Source of the DNA: Neocallimastix lanati (nom. inval.) | Lineage: Eukaryota > Neocallimastigomycota > Neocallimastigomycetes > Neocallimastigales > Neocallimastigaceae | NCBI GenBank assembly: GCA_016946835.1 | Contig: JACVTC010000004.1 | Span: 2,131,001-2,195,000 of the forward strand | Direction of reading: 5' to 3' | Length of the DNA: 64,000 nt | In this document: positions 1 through 13,997 of the stretch, in pieces | How the letters are laid out: every line of letters starts with the position of its first letter | Numbering within the stretch: position 1 is the first letter of the stretch | Notes under the pieces: generated by a model | What the model saw: the letters and a program-made list of their open reading frames with translations, nothing else | Database searches by the model: none | Told to the model about the DNA's origin: nothing | Program-made: the position numbers and the translations under genes

Positions 1-3000
1 TCTGTACTCTATATTCATATTCTACTATTTATTTTATTTTATTTTATTTTATTTTATTTTATTCAATCTGTACTCTATATTCATATTCTACTATTTATTT
101 TATTTTATTTTATTTTATTTTATTTTATTCAATCTGTACTCTATATTCATATTCTACTATTTATTTTATTTTATTTTATTTTATTCAATCTGTACTCTAT
201 ATTCATATTCTACTATTTATTTTATTTTATTTTATTTTATTTTATTTTATTTTATTTTATTCAATCTGTACTTATATTTATATTCTACTATTTATTTTAT
301 TTTATTTTATTTTATATTCTTGTATTTTTATATTATTACATTCAATATTTATTTTATTTTATTTTATTTTATTTTATTTTATTTTATTTTATTTTATTTT
401 ATTTTATTCAATCTGTACTCTATATTCATATTCTACTATTTATTTTATTTTATATTATTTTATTTTATTTTATTTTATTTTATTCAATCTGTACTCTATA
501 TTCATATTCTACTATTTATTTTATTTTATTTTATTTTATTTTATTTTATTTTATTTTATTCAATCTGTACTTATATTTATATTCTACTATTTATTTTATT
601 TTATTTTATTTTATATTCTTGTATTTTTATATTATTACATTCAATATTTATTTTATTTTATTTTATTTTATTTTATTTTATTTTATTTTATTTTATTTTA
701 TTTTATTCAATCTGTACTTTATATTCATATTCTACTATTTATTTTATTTTATTTTATTTTATTTTATTTTATTTTATTTTATTTTATTTTATTTTATTTT
801 ATTTTATTTTATTTTATTTTATTTTATTTTATTTTATTTTATTTTATTTTATTTTATTCAATCTGTACTTATATTTATATTCTACTATTTATTTTATTTT
901 ATTTTATTTTATATTCTTGTATTTTTATATTATTACATTCAATATTTATTTTATTTTATTTTATTTTATTTTATTTTATTTTATTTTATTTTATTTTATT
1001 ATATTCAATCTGTACTTTATATTCATATTCTACTATTTATTTTATTTTATTTTATTTTATTTTATTTTATTTTATTTTATTTTATTTTATTCAATCTGTA
1101 CTCTATATTCATATTCTACTATTTATTTTATTTTATATTATTTTATTTTATTTTATTTTATTTTATTCAATCTGTACTCTATATTCATATTCTACTATTT
1201 ATTTTATTTTATTTTATTTTATTTTATTTTATTTTATTTTATTCAATCTGTACTCTATATTCATATTCTACTATTTATTTTATTTTATTTTATTTTATTT
1301 TATTTTATTCAATCTGTACTCTATATTCATATTCTACTATTTATTTTATTTTATTTTATTTTATTTTATTTTATTCAATCTGTACTCTATATTCATATTC
1401 TACTATTTATTTTATTTTATTTTATTTTATTCAATCTGTACTCTATATTCATATTCTACTATTTATTTTATTTTATTTTATTTTATTTTATTTTATTTTA
1501 TTTTATTCAATCTGTACTTATATTTATATTCTACTATTTATTTTATTTTATTTTATTTTATATTCTTGTATTTTTATATTATTACATTCAATATTTATTT
1601 TATTTTATTTTATTTTATTTTATTTTATTTTATTTTATTTTATTTTATTTTATTCAATCTGTACTCTATATTCATATTCTACTATTTATTTTATTTTATA
1701 TTATTTTATTTTATTTTATTTTATTTTATTTTATTCAATCTGTACTTATATTTATATTCTACTATTTATTTTATTTTATTTTATTTTATATTCTTGTATT
1801 TTTATATTATTACATTCAATATTTATTTTATTTTATTTTATTTTATTTTATTTTATTTTATTTTATTTTATTTTATTTTATTCAATCTGTACTTTATATT
1901 CATATTCTACTATTTATTTTATTTTATTTTATTTTATTTTATTTTATTTTATTTTATTTTATTTTATTTTATTCAATCTGTACTCTATATTCATATTCTA
2001 CTATTTATTTTATTTTATTTTATTTTATTTTATTTTATTTTATTTTATTTTATTTTATTCAATCTGTACTCTATATTCATATTCTACTATTTATTTTATT
2101 TTATATTATTTTATTTTATTTTATTTTATTTTATTCAATCTGTACTCTATATTCATATTCTACTATTTATTTTATTTTATATTATTTTATTTTATTTTAT
2201 TTTATTTTATTCAATCTGTACTCTATATTCATATTCTACTATTTATTTTATTTTATTTTATTTTATTTTATTTTATTTTATTTTATTCAATCTTTACTCT
2301 ATATTCATATTCTACTATTTATTTTATTTTATTTTATTTTATTTTATTTTATTCAATCTGTACTCTATATTCATATTCTACTATTTATTTTATTTTATTT
2401 TATTTTATTTTATTTTATTCAATCTGTACTCTATATTCATATTCTACTATTTATTTTATTTTATTTTATTTTATTCAATCTGTACTCTATATTCATATTC
2501 TACTATTTATTTTATTTTATTTTATTTTATTTTATTTTATTTTATTTTATTCAATCTGTACTTATATTTATATTCTACTATTTATTTTATTTTATTTTAT
2601 TTTATATTCTTGTATTTTTATATTATTACATTCAATATTTATTTTATTTTATTTTATTTTATTTTATTTTATTTTATTTTATTTTATTTTATTCAATCTG
2701 TACTTTATATTCATATTCTACTATTTATTTTATTTTATTTTATTTTATTTTATTTTATTTTATTTTATTTTATTTTATTTTATTTTATTTTATTTTATTT
2801 TATTTTATTTTATTTTATTTTATTTTATTTTATTTTATTTTATTTTATTTTATTTTATTTTATTTTATTTTATTTTATTTTATTCAATCTGTACTTATAT
2901 TTATATTCTACTATTTATTTTATTTTATTTTATTTTATATTCTTGTATTTTTATATTATTACATTCAATATTTATTTTATTTTATTTTATTTTATTTTAT

Positions 3001-6000
3001 TTTATTTTATTTTATTTTATTTTATTCAATCTGTACTTTATATTCATATTCTACTATTTATTTTATTTTATTTTATTTTATTTTATTTTATTTTATTTTA
3101 TTTTATTTTATTTAATTTTATTTTATTTTATTTTATTTTATTTTATTTTATTTTATTTTATTTTATTTTATTTTATTTTATTTTATTTTATTTTATTTTA
3201 TTTTATTTTATTTTATTCAATCTGTACTTATATTTATATTCTACTATTTATTTTATTTTATTTTATTTTATTTTATTTTATTTTATTTTATTTTATTTTA
3301 TTTTATTTTATTTTATTTTATTTTATTTTATTTTATTTTATTTTATTTTATTTTATTTTATTTTATTAATACTTTACTCTTTTATATTACTTCACTATTT
3401 ATTATATTTTATTTTATTTTATTTTATTTTATTTTATTTTATTTTATTCAATCTGTACTCTATATTCATATTCTACTATTTATTTTATTTTATTTTATTC
3501 AATCTGTACTCTATATTCATATTCTACTATTTATTTTATTTTATTTTATTTTATTTTATTTTATTTTATTCAATCTGTACTCTATATTCATATTCTACTA
3601 TTTATTTTATTTTATTTTATTTTATTTTATTTTATTTTATTTTATTCAATCTGTACTCTATATTCATATTCTACTATTTATTTTATTTTATTTTATTTTA
3701 TTTTATTTTATTCAATCTGTACTCTATATTCATATTCTACTATTTATTTTATTTTATTTTATTTTATTCAATCTGTACTCTATATTCATATTCTACTATT
3801 TATTTTATTTTATTTTATTTTATTTTATTTTATTTTATTTTATTTTATTTTATTCAATCTGTACTTATATTTATATTCTACTATTTATTTTATTTTATTT
3901 TATTTTATATTCTTGTATTTTTATATTATTACATTCAATATTTATTTTATTTTATTTTATTTTATTTTATTTTATTTTATTTTATTTTATTTTATTTTAT
4001 TCAATCTGTACTTTATATTCATATTCTACTATTTATTTTATTTTATTTTATTTTATTTTATTTTATTTTATTTTATTTTATTTTATTTTATTTTATTTTA
4101 TTTTATTTTATTTTATTTTATTTTATTTTATTTTATTAATACTTTACTCTTTTATATTACTTCACTATTTATTATATTTATTTATTTTATTTTATTTTAT
4201 TTTATTTTATTTTATTTTATTTTATTTTATTTTATTTTATTTTATTTTATTTTATTTTATTTTATTTTATTTTATTTTATTTTATTTTATTTTATTTTAT
4301 TTTATTTTATTTTATTCAATCTGTACTCTATATTCATATTCTACTATTTATTTTATTTTATTTTATTTTATTTTATTTTATTTTATTTTATTTTATTTAA
4401 TCTGTACTCTGTATTCATATTCTACTATTTATTTTATTTTATTTTATTTTATTTTATTTTATTTTATTTTATTTTATTTTATTTTATTTAATCTGTACTC
4501 TGTATTCATATTCTACTATTTATTTTATTTTATTTTATTTTATTTTATTTTATTTTATTTTATTTTATTTTATTTTATTTTATTTTATTTTATTTTATTT
4601 TATTTTATTTTATTTTATTCAATCTGTACTCTATATTCATATTCTACTATTTATTTTATTTTATTTTATTTTATTTTATTTTATTCAATCTGTACTCTAT
4701 ATTCATATTCTACTATTTATTTTATTTTATTTTATTTTATTCAATCTGTACTCTATATTCATATTCTACTATTTATTTTATTTTATTTTATTTTATTTTA
4801 TTTTATTTTATTTTATTTTATTTTATTTTATTTTATTTTATTTTATTTTATTTTATTTTATTTTATTTTATTTTATTTTATTTTATTTTATTTTATTTTA
4901 TTTTATTATATTTTATTTTATTTTATTTTATTTTATTTTATTTTATTTTATTTTATTTTATTTTATTTTATTTTATTTTATTTTATTCAATCTGTACTTA
5001 TATTTATATTCTACTATTTATTTTATTTTATTTTATTTTATATTCTTGTATTTTTATATTATTACATTCAATATTTATTTTATTTTATTTTATTTTATTT
5101 TATTTTATTTTATTTTATTTTATTTTATTTTATTCAATCTGTACTTTATATTCATATTCTACTATTTATTTTATTTTATTTTATTTTATTTTATTTTATT
5201 TTATTTTATTTTATTTTATTTTATTCAATCTGTACTCTATATTCATATTCTACTATTTATTTTATTTTATTTTATTTTATTTTATTTTATTTTATTTTAT
5301 TTTATTTTATTCAATCTGTACTCTATATTCATATTCTACTATTTATTTTATTTTATATTATTTTATTTTATTTTATTTTATTTTATTCAATCTGTACTCT
5401 ATATTCATATTCTACTATTTATTTTATTTTATATTATTTTATTTTATTTTATTTTATTTTATTCAATCTGTACTCTATATTCATATTCTACTATTTATTT
5501 TATTTTATTTTATTTTATTTTATTTTATTTTATTTTATTCAATCTGTACTCTATATTCATATTCTACTATTTATTTTATTTTATTTTATTTTATTTTATT
5601 TTATTCAATCTGTACTCTATATTCATATTCTACTATTTATTTTATTTTATTTTATTTTATTTTATTTTATTCAATCTGTACTCTATATTCATATTCTACT
5701 ATTTATTTTATTTTATTTTATTTTATTCAATCTGTACTCTATATTCATATTCTACTATTTATTTTATTTTATTTTATTTTATTTTATTTTATTTTATTTT
5801 ATTCAATCTGTACTTATATTTATATTCTACTATTTATTTTATTTTATTTTATTTTATATTCTTGTATTTTTATATTATTACATTCAATATTTATTTTATT
5901 TTATTTTATTTTATTTTATTTTATTTTATTTTATTTTATTTTATTCAATCTGTACTTTATATTCATATTCTACTATTTATTTTATTTTATTTTATTTTAT

Positions 6001-7838
6001 TCAATCTGTACTTATATTTAATATTCTAATATTTATTTTATTTTATTTTATTTTATTTTATTTTATTTAATTTTATTTTATTTTATTTTATTTTATTTTA
6101 TTTTATTTTATTTTATTTTATTTTATTTTATTTTATTTTATTTTATTTTATTTTATTTTATTTTATTTTATTTTATTTTATTTTATTTTATTTTATTTTA
6201 TTTTATTCAATCTGTACTTATATTTATATTCTACTATTTATTTTATTTTATTTTATTTTATATTCTTGTATTTTTATATTATTACATTCAATATTTATTT
6301 TATTTTATTTTATTTTATTTTATTTTATTTTATTTTATTTTATTTTATTTTATTTTATTCAATCTGTACTTTATATTCATATTCTACTATTTATTTTATT
6401 TTATTTTATTTTATTTTATTTTATTTTATTTTATTTTATTTTATTTAATTTTATTTTATTTTATTTTATTTTATTTTATTTTATTTTATTTTATTTTATT
6501 TTATTTTATTTTATTTTATTTTATTTTATTTTATTTTATTCAATCTGTACTTATATTTATATTCTACTATTTATTTTATTTTATTTTATTTTATTTTATT
6601 TTATTTTATTTTATTTTATTTTATTTTATTTTATTTTATTTTATTTTATTTTATTTTATTTTATTTTATTTTATTTTATTTTATTAATACTTTACTCTTT
6701 TATATTACTTCACTATTTATTATATTTTATTTTATTTTATTTTATTTTATTTTATTTTATTTTATTCAATCTGTACTCTATATTCATATTCTACTATTTA
6801 TTTTATTTTATTTTATTCAATCTGTACTCTATATTCATATTCTACTATTTATTTTATTTTATTTTATTTTATTTTATTTTATTTTATTTTATTCAATCTG
6901 TACTCTATATTCATATTCTACTATTTATTTTATTTTATTTTATTTTATTTTATTTTATTTTATTTTATTCAATCTGTACTCTATATTCATATTCTACTAT
7001 TTATTTTATTTTATTTTATTTTATTTTATTTTATTCAATCTGTACTCTATATTCATATTCTACTATTTATTTTATTTTATTTTATTTTATTCAATCTGTA
7101 CTCTATATTCATATTCTACTATTTATTTTATTTTATTTTATTTTATTTTATTTTATTTTATTTTATTCAATCTGTACTTATATTTATATTCTACTATTTA
7201 TTTTATTTTATTTTATTTTATATTCTTGTATTTTTATATTATTACATTCAATATTTATTTTATTTTATTTTATTTTATTTTATTTTATTTTATTTTATTT
7301 TATTTTATTTTATTCAATCTGTACTTTATATTCATATTCTACTATTTATTTTATTTTATTTTATTTTATTTTATTTTATTTTATTTTATTTTATTTTATT
7401 TTATTTTATTTTATTTTATTTTATTTTATTTTATTTTATTTTATTTTATTTAATCTGTACTCTGTATTCATATTCTACTATTTATTTTATTTTATTTTAT
7501 TTTATTTTATTTTATTTTATTCAATCTGTACTTTATATTCATATTCTACTATTTATTTTATTTTATTTTATTTTATTTTATTTTATTTTATTTTATTTTA
7601 TTTTATTTTATTTTATTTTATTTTATTTTATTTTATTTTATTTTATTTTATTTTATTTTATTTTATTCAATCTGTACTTATATTTATATTCTACTATTTA
7701 TTTTATTTTATTTTATTTTATTTTATTTTATTTTATTTTATTTTATTTTATTTTATTTTATTTAATTTTATTTTATTTTATTTTATTTTATTTTATTTTA
7801 TTTTATTTTATTTTATTTTATTTTATTTTATTTTATTA
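1..7838. repeat. TTTTA pentamer satellite with interspersed CAATCTGTAC units
   Basis: The tract is an almost uninterrupted TTTTA pentamer array, broken about 75 times by short units beginning CAATCTGTAC. Four unit types recur: one continuing CTCTATATTCATATTC, one TTATATTTATATTC, one TTTATATTCATATTC, and a linked ATTCTTGTATTTTTATATTATTACATTC block; a rarer TAATACTTTACTC unit also occurs. The plus strand has almost no G outside the units. Unit spacing repeats as blocks (about 65, 65, 56, 77 bp before a TTATATTTATATTC unit) near 1244, 2288, 5538 and 6893, so there is higher-order structure. Long open frames across it translate only to FILFY-type repeats and are not genes. A role (centromeric, subtelomeric or neutral) cannot be read from the sequence. 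The array begins before the window. Confidence 0.95.
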
Positions 7839-7954
7839 TATATTATTTTGTGTTTTTTTTTTTGTTTTTGTTTATTTTTTTTATTTTTTTTATCTTTTTA
7901 TTACATGTATTTTTTCAAATATTTAATTAATAAAGATGAAACAAGTTTGCTGTC

Positions 7955-7991
<37 letters not shown>
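7839..7991 (+). mobile_element. Probable poly(A)-tailed retroposon 3' end
   Basis: A T-rich stretch containing ATTACATGTATTTTTT is followed by AATAAA (7929-7934) and, 23 bases later, a 34-base A tract (7958-7991). The same layout, including a similar ACATGTATTTTTTATAA stretch, precedes the A tract of the LINE at 35620-38122. I infer a short 3' end of a LINE or a LINE-mobilised transcript. No coding part is left. Confidence 0.4.
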
Positions 7992-7996
<5 letters not shown>

Positions 7997-8347
7997 GGAA
8001 CGTAAACCGCAAACATAAAGTTAAGCACCTTAAAAAAGAAATTTAGAAATTTTTATCTAGGAAAAATTAACTTTGATATAAAATTACCAGAAAATTAAAT
8101 CAGAAAAAAAAAAAAAATAAAAATAAATAATAAATAAATATATAAATAAATATATATATATAATATAATGAAATAAATAAATTGCAACAATACTTCCTCG
8201 AACCAGAGTTATAAATCATATAAAACCCAAACTTCCTGACTCCTATTAATTATTAATTAAAAATTTTTTTATTTATTATTTTATTATTTATTTTTTATTT
8301 ATTTTTCCATTGTTCATGCTATATGTTTTATTTTCTCAATACTTTAC

Positions 8348-8387
<40 letters not shown>

Positions 8388-8412
8388 GTATAAAATAATA
8401 CATATTTTTATA

Positions 8413-8582
8413 AAAATAAAATAAAATAAAATAAAATAAAATAAAATAAAATAAAATAAAATAAAATAAATAGTTGAAATATAAATATGAAGTACAGATT
8501 GAATAAAATAAAATAAAATAAAATAAAATAAAATAAAATAAAATAAAAATAAAATAAAATAAAATAAAATAAAATAAAATAT
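8413..8582 (-). repeat. Inverted copy of the TTTTA satellite
   Basis: On the minus strand this is TTTTA pentamers with one CAATCTGTACTTCATATTTATATT-type unit, the reverse orientation of the array at 1-7838. Open frames here are repeat translations. It lies about 570 bp past the array end, so it may be an inverted edge of the same locus. Confidence 0.85.
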
Positions 8583-8907
8583 AAATATAAATATAAATAT
8601 ATTTTGAAAATAAATATATTTATATATATAAAAAAAAAAAAGTGATAAAGCAAAACACTTTTTATAATAAATTACTAATGTTCTTTTATTAATATTATGA
8701 AAAGCATAACTTTTACAATTAAAAAATATATACACATATATATATATTTATATTTTAAATTTTTATATTATTATTTTTATTTTTTTTTTTTTTTATTTTT
8801 AAATTTATTTTTTTTATTATTTTAAATTTTCATATTATAATTATTATCTAAATTGTTATTTATATATTTAAGTTTTATATTTCTATCATTACAATTTTTT
8901 TACTTTT

Positions 8908-8945
<38 letters not shown>

Positions 8946-9131
8946 TACATTCAGTTGAATAGCCACTTTCTTAATATTAATCATTACTATCTAATCCACT
9001 AAAATAATAACTAATTGAAAAAACTAACAATTTTTTTTAAACATAAAATTTAAAATATTTTAAAGATTTATATTTATAGAAATTTTTAAATTTATCTTAA
9101 ATAAATGTTCTTAATTAAATATTGAATTTTT
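8583..9131. other. AT-rich spacer
   Basis: Homopolymer A/T runs (for example the T tract near 8910-8940) and simple AT sequence. I see no gene or RNA here. Confidence 0.6.
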
Positions 9132-9539
9132 TCAGTTGTATTCTCTCAGTGGATCAACTAATATCTGATTTTCATATTCATAAAGTGAATCTTCAATATC
9201 ATGTAAATTGTCAAAGTAGTTATCTTCTTGTACATTCTCTCTTCCAAATTCAGTTGGAGGCATATAATCAATTAGTAGATCAACATTTTGTTCACTTTCT
9301 CCAACAAAGTTACCTTCTGGAATATTTCCACTTTCCAATTGTCTTTGACTATATTGACTATTATTACTTAACTCTTGAGAATTATCTTGTTGATAATTAT
9401 TATTTCTTTGATTATTACCTTCAAGACGATCCTTTTGCTCTTGTTCATTACCTGTATTTACATTAACATCATTTTCATCATCAATATAAACATCAATATT
9501 AATTGTAATATTAATTTCAACAGAATTGCTATTTCTCAT
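9132..9539 (-). CDS. Small acidic Asn/Gln-rich hypothetical protein
   Basis: Single-exon open frame of 135 residues, starting MRNSNSVEINITINIDVYID and ending REYN. It is rich in Asn, Gln, Glu and Asp, with a middle NNQRNNNYQQDNSQ stretch; no signal peptide or membrane segment is visible. Base composition is clearly less AT-biased than the flanks, which supports a real gene. I do not recognise the family. An overlapping plus-strand frame is a shadow. It could be one exon of a longer gene, but no convincing splice partner is visible nearby. Confidence 0.5.
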   Translation of the reverse strand: MRNSNSVEINITINIDVYIDDENDVNVNTGNEQEQKDRLEGNNQRNNNYQQDNSQELSNNSQYSQRQLESGNIPEGNFVGESEQNVDLLIDYMPPTEFGRENVQEDNYFDNLHDIEDSLYEYENQILVDPLREYN

Positions 9540-11745
9540 TTTTTTAAAATAAATTAATTTTTTTTTTTAAAAAATAACTTTTAAAATTGAAAATAAAAAA
9601 AATATTTATAGTATTTGATTTTACAATGATTTAATTTTTTTTTAAAATAAATAAATTAATTTTTTTTAAAAAAATTAATAAATTTTTTTTTTTAAAAGAT
9701 AGCTTTTTAATATTGAAAATAAAAAAAAAAATATTTATAGTATTTGATTTTACAATGATTTAATTCTTTCAAATAATCTTTCATTATTTAATAAATGATA
9801 AATTAAAAATTATATATTATAGTCAATTTTTAATGTTTCACTAGTTTAAAAAAAAAAAAAAAAAAATATAAAATTTTATTATATCATAAATTACATAAAT
9901 TACATTGTTATATTAATTAAAAAAGGTCAAATTTTAATATATTAAATATTAATAGAAGAAGAGAAAATTATAATTAATATGATATTAATCTTATCTATGA
10001 TTATATATATAGATTTTTTTTTTTTTTATTTTATTTTAATAAAAATTAAATCTTTTATTCTTTTGATTGACCTTAAAATTATATGTTATTATTTATATAA
10101 ACCTCAGATAAAAAAATTTTAAACCAATATAATAAATATTTATTAATAAAAGGAGTAAATTAAAATTAATAGAATTCAATAAATAAAAATAAAAAATAAA
10201 AATAAAAATAAAAATAAAAATAAAAATAATTATTTTTATATTAATTTTAAAGTTACAGTTCAGAAAGTTTCATTTCCGCAAAATTTTAATAAATAGATAA
10301 ATAAATAATAAATTTGGTATAATATTTTAGAAAATAAATTTTTTATTGCTAAAATAAATAATTAAATTAATATTTTTTATTATATTATATATTTTTATTT
10401 ATTGGATTAAATAATTTTAAAAAAATTTTTTTTTCATATTATCGAATCAATAAATATTGAATATTAATTTTTATAATAATAAAATTTAATAATAATATTA
10501 TTATATATACATATAATAAATAAATAATAATAATAAATAGTAATTATTTAATTGGAAAATAAAATTTTTAAATATTTAAATATTTAAATATTAAATATTA
10601 AAAAAAATGAAATAATTTTAAAAAGGATTTTAATATAATAGTATATTAAAATAATTTTTTTTTTTACTAAAATATTTATAAATATTTTTTTTTAAAAATT
10701 TATAAATTATATAATACTGCGGAAGAATTTTTAAAATTTCAAAAGGTGTAAAAAATGTCAATTAATTATTTAAATATTATTTTTTAATTTTAATAATTAT
10801 ATCTTTAATTATTATCCTTTATATATTTTTTGAATTAATAAATATTTATTTTATATATATTATCTTTTTTTAAAAAAAATTAATTTTAAATTTATTAATT
10901 ATGGTTCTATTTATTTATTTATTCATTTATTTAATATGTATATTATTTATTTATTTTATTATTAATTTATTTATTGATTAACTTTTAAAAAAAAATTGCG
11001 AAATGCAACTTTTTGAAAATAAATTTTTCGAAATAATAAAAATAAACATGAAAAAAATAAATTTATGTTTAAAACATCCAATTTTTATAACTCCATAATA
11101 AATAAATCAATGACTAACCATTACCATAACAAACTTTCATATAATGTTTTAAACTTTTATTAATTTCTTATTTTATCTTATTTTATTCTATATAATTATA
11201 AATTATTATTTTAATTATATAAAAGGTTTAAATACTCAATAAAGTAAATGTTCTTCCTAATTTAATATGATACTTAATGAAACAATAAAATTAAAATACT
11301 TTTTTTATAATATCATATATATATATTTTACAATTAAAAAATAACAATATAAAATTTAAGATATAAATTTAAAAACACTCTTAATAAATTCAAATTTATT
11401 TTTATTATTTTTTAATTTAAAATATAATTTTATTTATTTTTATTTTTTTTTTTATTAATATTATTATTTTAATTATAAATAACTTTTTAAAAATAATTAC
11501 TAAATTACAATCGAATCTGTTTCAGATTAAAATATATACACTTTCTTTTTTAATCTGAAACAGAAACAATCCAAAAAATATATATATATAATATTTTAAA
11601 TGTTTTTTCTTTTAATTTGAACCTGAAAGGTTCAAAAAATAAAAAAAAAAAAATAAAATATTATAAAACATTATAAAATAATATAAATGGCTTTATAAAA
11701 TATTAATAGTTTATATTATTATATATTTGCCTTTCTTACTTTGAA
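9540..11745. other. AT-rich spacer containing a diverged TIR element
   Basis: Apart from the transposon relic at 10255-11050, this is simple AT sequence with (AAAAT)n near 10185-10230 and homopolymer runs. 11510-11640 has two short imperfect pairs ('AATCTGTTTCAGATT', 'AATCTGAAACAG'; 'TTGAACCTGAAAGGTTCAA'), that is, small palindromes of unknown meaning. No gene seen. Confidence 0.55.
10255..11050 (+). mobile_element. Diverged copy of the 842-bp TIR element
   Basis: The left side has AAAGTTTCATTTCCGCAAAA followed by TTTTAATAAATAGATAAATA, matching 25522-25560. The interior ATACTGCGGAAG...AAAAGGTGTAAAA at about 10714-10752 matches 25852-25880, and the right side GCGAAATGCAAC at 10998-11009 matches the right end at 26327-26344. 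The outermost GGGTG ends and the target duplication are not recognisable, so the copy is old or truncated. Confidence 0.6.
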
Positions 11746-12006
11746 TTAGTCAATTGTACCTTGATAATTACTTTTAAATAAGTTATTTATAATTCTAACA
11801 ATCATTCCTTGATAAAAATTTATTTGTTCTTGTAATAACATCCTTCTATTTTCTAGATGTCTTAAAGTTTCCATTTCAAACTTTATATTGTTATTTAAAC
11901 TTCTGTAGAGATCAACTACATTAGGATTAACATTTTGACCTTGAGTATTATTTTCTCCCCCTTCTAATGGAATTTCGCCATTGATAACTTGAAGTATATA
12001 ATCCAT
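11746..12006 (-). CDS. Small hypothetical protein, 86 aa, helical
   Basis: Open frame starting MDYILQVINGEIPLEGGENN and ending YQGTID. Residues about 35-75 (NNIKFEMETLRHLENRRMLLQEQINFYQ) have the heptad-like spacing of an amphipathic or coiled-coil helix. Composition is richer in G and C than the flanking AT DNA. The family is not recognised. No signal peptide is seen. It may be complete or the last exon of a longer gene. Confidence 0.5.
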   Translation of the reverse strand: MDYILQVINGEIPLEGGENNTQGQNVNPNVVDLYRSLNNNIKFEMETLRHLENRRMLLQEQINFYQGMIVRIINNLFKSNYQGTID

Positions 12007-12248
12007 TTCTATTGGGAATTAAGTTTTTTTTTTTTTTTTGAAAACTAATAATAAAAAATTTTTTAATTAAATTTAAAGTAAAAAAATATATATATATATA
12101 TATATATTTTATATATTTTTACTTTCAAATTTTAAAAAAAATTTTTCTCTCTTTCTTAAGGTATTTATAATTTTTAATATTATAACAGATATATATTAAA
12201 TATATTATTATTTTTTTTTTTTTTTTTTAATTTATAAAATATATATGA

Positions 12249-12302
<54 letters not shown>

Positions 12303-13221
12303 AATAAAGATCGTAAACAATAAAGATCAGTTTTAAATTAATATTAATATATTAATTTTTTACTATATCATAATTAATTAATACTTTATAATGATAATTT
12401 AGTGAAAGAAAGTTAGGTTAGAAAATATTTAATGAAATATTATTGGTTAATAATAATTTAGTAATAATATTTATAGTAATTATGATATAAAATGAAATAT
12501 TCAAACCTTAATTAATATAAAATTAGTTTTATTATTTAAACATAAATTAATGTCATAAATCAAATTTAAATCTAATGATTTTACAACAATTTCAATATGT
12601 GGCTTGATTTCTATATATTAATTATATTTATAATTAATAATAAATTTTATAGCATAAAACAATGTTTTAATTATATTCTTTTTATTTTATATTTATATTT
12701 ATATAGTTATTAAATATTTCCTTAAATAATAATTATTAATAGTTTATTCTAATCACAAGAACAATTAATTAAATAGTTAATTATAACTAAATAACATAAA
12801 AATAAAGCATTTCTCTGAATTAAGAGAATGGCTGTAGTCGAGTCGTTGTTGTGTAAAAGTTAAGATTAAAAGTTATAAGAAAGTTGTTAAATAGTCTTTT
12901 TAAATATATGTAGTTTTTATATAAAATTAAATAAATAAATAAATAATAAATTAATAAATTTAATAAATAAATCCCAACAAAAGTACATCGAACTTTTGAG
13001 TTGTATATCAATTAATAATAGTTTAAAGAGATTTTAGTAATTAATTACATTTTATTGGATAATTTTATTATATTTTTAACTAGTTAATAAATATTTTACA
13101 ATGTATTTATATTGATGAATGATAATAAATAAATAAACTAAATAAATTAAATATTAAAAAGTGTGAATATTATTATTGTGTATATTATTCTATATAATAT
13201 TAGAATATGTTATTTTGTCAT
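12007..13221. other. AT-rich spacer with a dispersed repeat
   Basis: Contains a long A tract (about 12255-12300), a tandem CGTAAACAATAAAGAT pair around 12300-12330, and the dispersed repeat at 12478-12612. Nothing gene-like is supported; the frame at 12820-13011 is low complexity. Confidence 0.5.
12478..12612 (-). repeat. Dispersed repeat, inverted relative to 25235-25366
   Basis: The reverse complement of this stretch (AAATCAAGCCAC ... AAAATCATTAGATTTAAATT ... TTAAGGTTTGAATATTTCAT) aligns with 25235-25366 with only a few differences. The two copies lie in opposite orientation about 12.7 kb apart. Function unknown; possibly part of a SINE or old LTR. Confidence 0.7.
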
Positions 13222-13443
13222 TTATTCCCATCCATATAAAATAAATATTGAAATGATAAATAAAATTTTAAATGTGTCATAGTAATGTACAAAATAGGCA
13301 AGAATTAGAAAAGTGAATCCATAATATGAGAGATAGTCATGGCTAATCTGGTCTACAATTGCTTTATCTACCATGGGTTGTACAAGGCCATGTATATGCA
13401 TATCCAGGTGGATAGGGATCAATTTTATCAAATATTGATTCAT
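13222..13443 (-). pseudogene. Possible gene fragment, unrecognised
   Basis: On the minus strand a 73-residue frame (MNQYLIKLIPIHLDMH ... ILYGWE) overlaps, in its first third, a second open frame reading DKIDPYPPGYAYTWPCTTHG, which looks more like real protein. The region is unusually mixed in composition for this DNA. It may be an exon or decayed exon of a membrane protein, since the C-terminal half of the first frame is hydrophobic. I do not recognise it. Confidence 0.25.
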
Positions 13444-13625
13444 CTAAGTTTTATTTTATTTTTTATTTTTTATTTTTTGTTTGTTTTTTTTTTTTTTTTG
13501 TTTCATTAATCTGTTTTCTTCTTCAACTTCAATTTCACTATTTAAATTATCTTAAAAAATTAAAGTACAATCTAAAAATTATAAAAATATAATAGAAATA
13601 TTAAATAAAAAACTTTAATTTTTGG

Positions 13626-13997
13626 CTTCTTATTTTGAACAATTTTAAGTAATAATTATTTTCACCATTATCATTATATTAAAAATCTTATCATAAAAAT
13701 TTGTATTTTGCTTATATTAAAATTTTATTATTAATAATTCTAAATTACACTTCTTATTTTGAACAATTTTAAGTAATAATTATTTTCACCATTATCATTA
13801 TATTAAAAATCTTATCATAAAAATTTGTATTTTGCTTATATTAAAATTTTATTATTAATAATTCTAAATTACACTTCTTATTTTGAACAATTTTAAGTAA
13901 TAATTATTTTCACCATTATCATTATATTAAAAATCTTATCATAAAAATTTGTATTTTGCTTATATTAAAATTTTATTATTAATAATTCTAAATTACA
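13626..13997. repeat. 124-bp tandem repeat, three near-identical copies
   Basis: Units start CTTCTTATTTTGAACAATTT at 13626, 13750 and 13874, giving an exact 124-bp period. The three units look identical by eye apart from the very last bases, so the triplication is recent. They are non-coding and not pure simple sequence. Confidence 0.95.

Noticed and set aside
320-7453. Very long open frames (up to 931 residues) in the satellite
   Set aside because: They are translations of TTTTA pentamers (FILFY repeats) in all three frames; 5-base periodicity without stops explains them.
1-7838. CRISPR-like look of units separated by spacers
   Set aside because: Spacers are the same pentamer repeat and the organism is eukaryotic.
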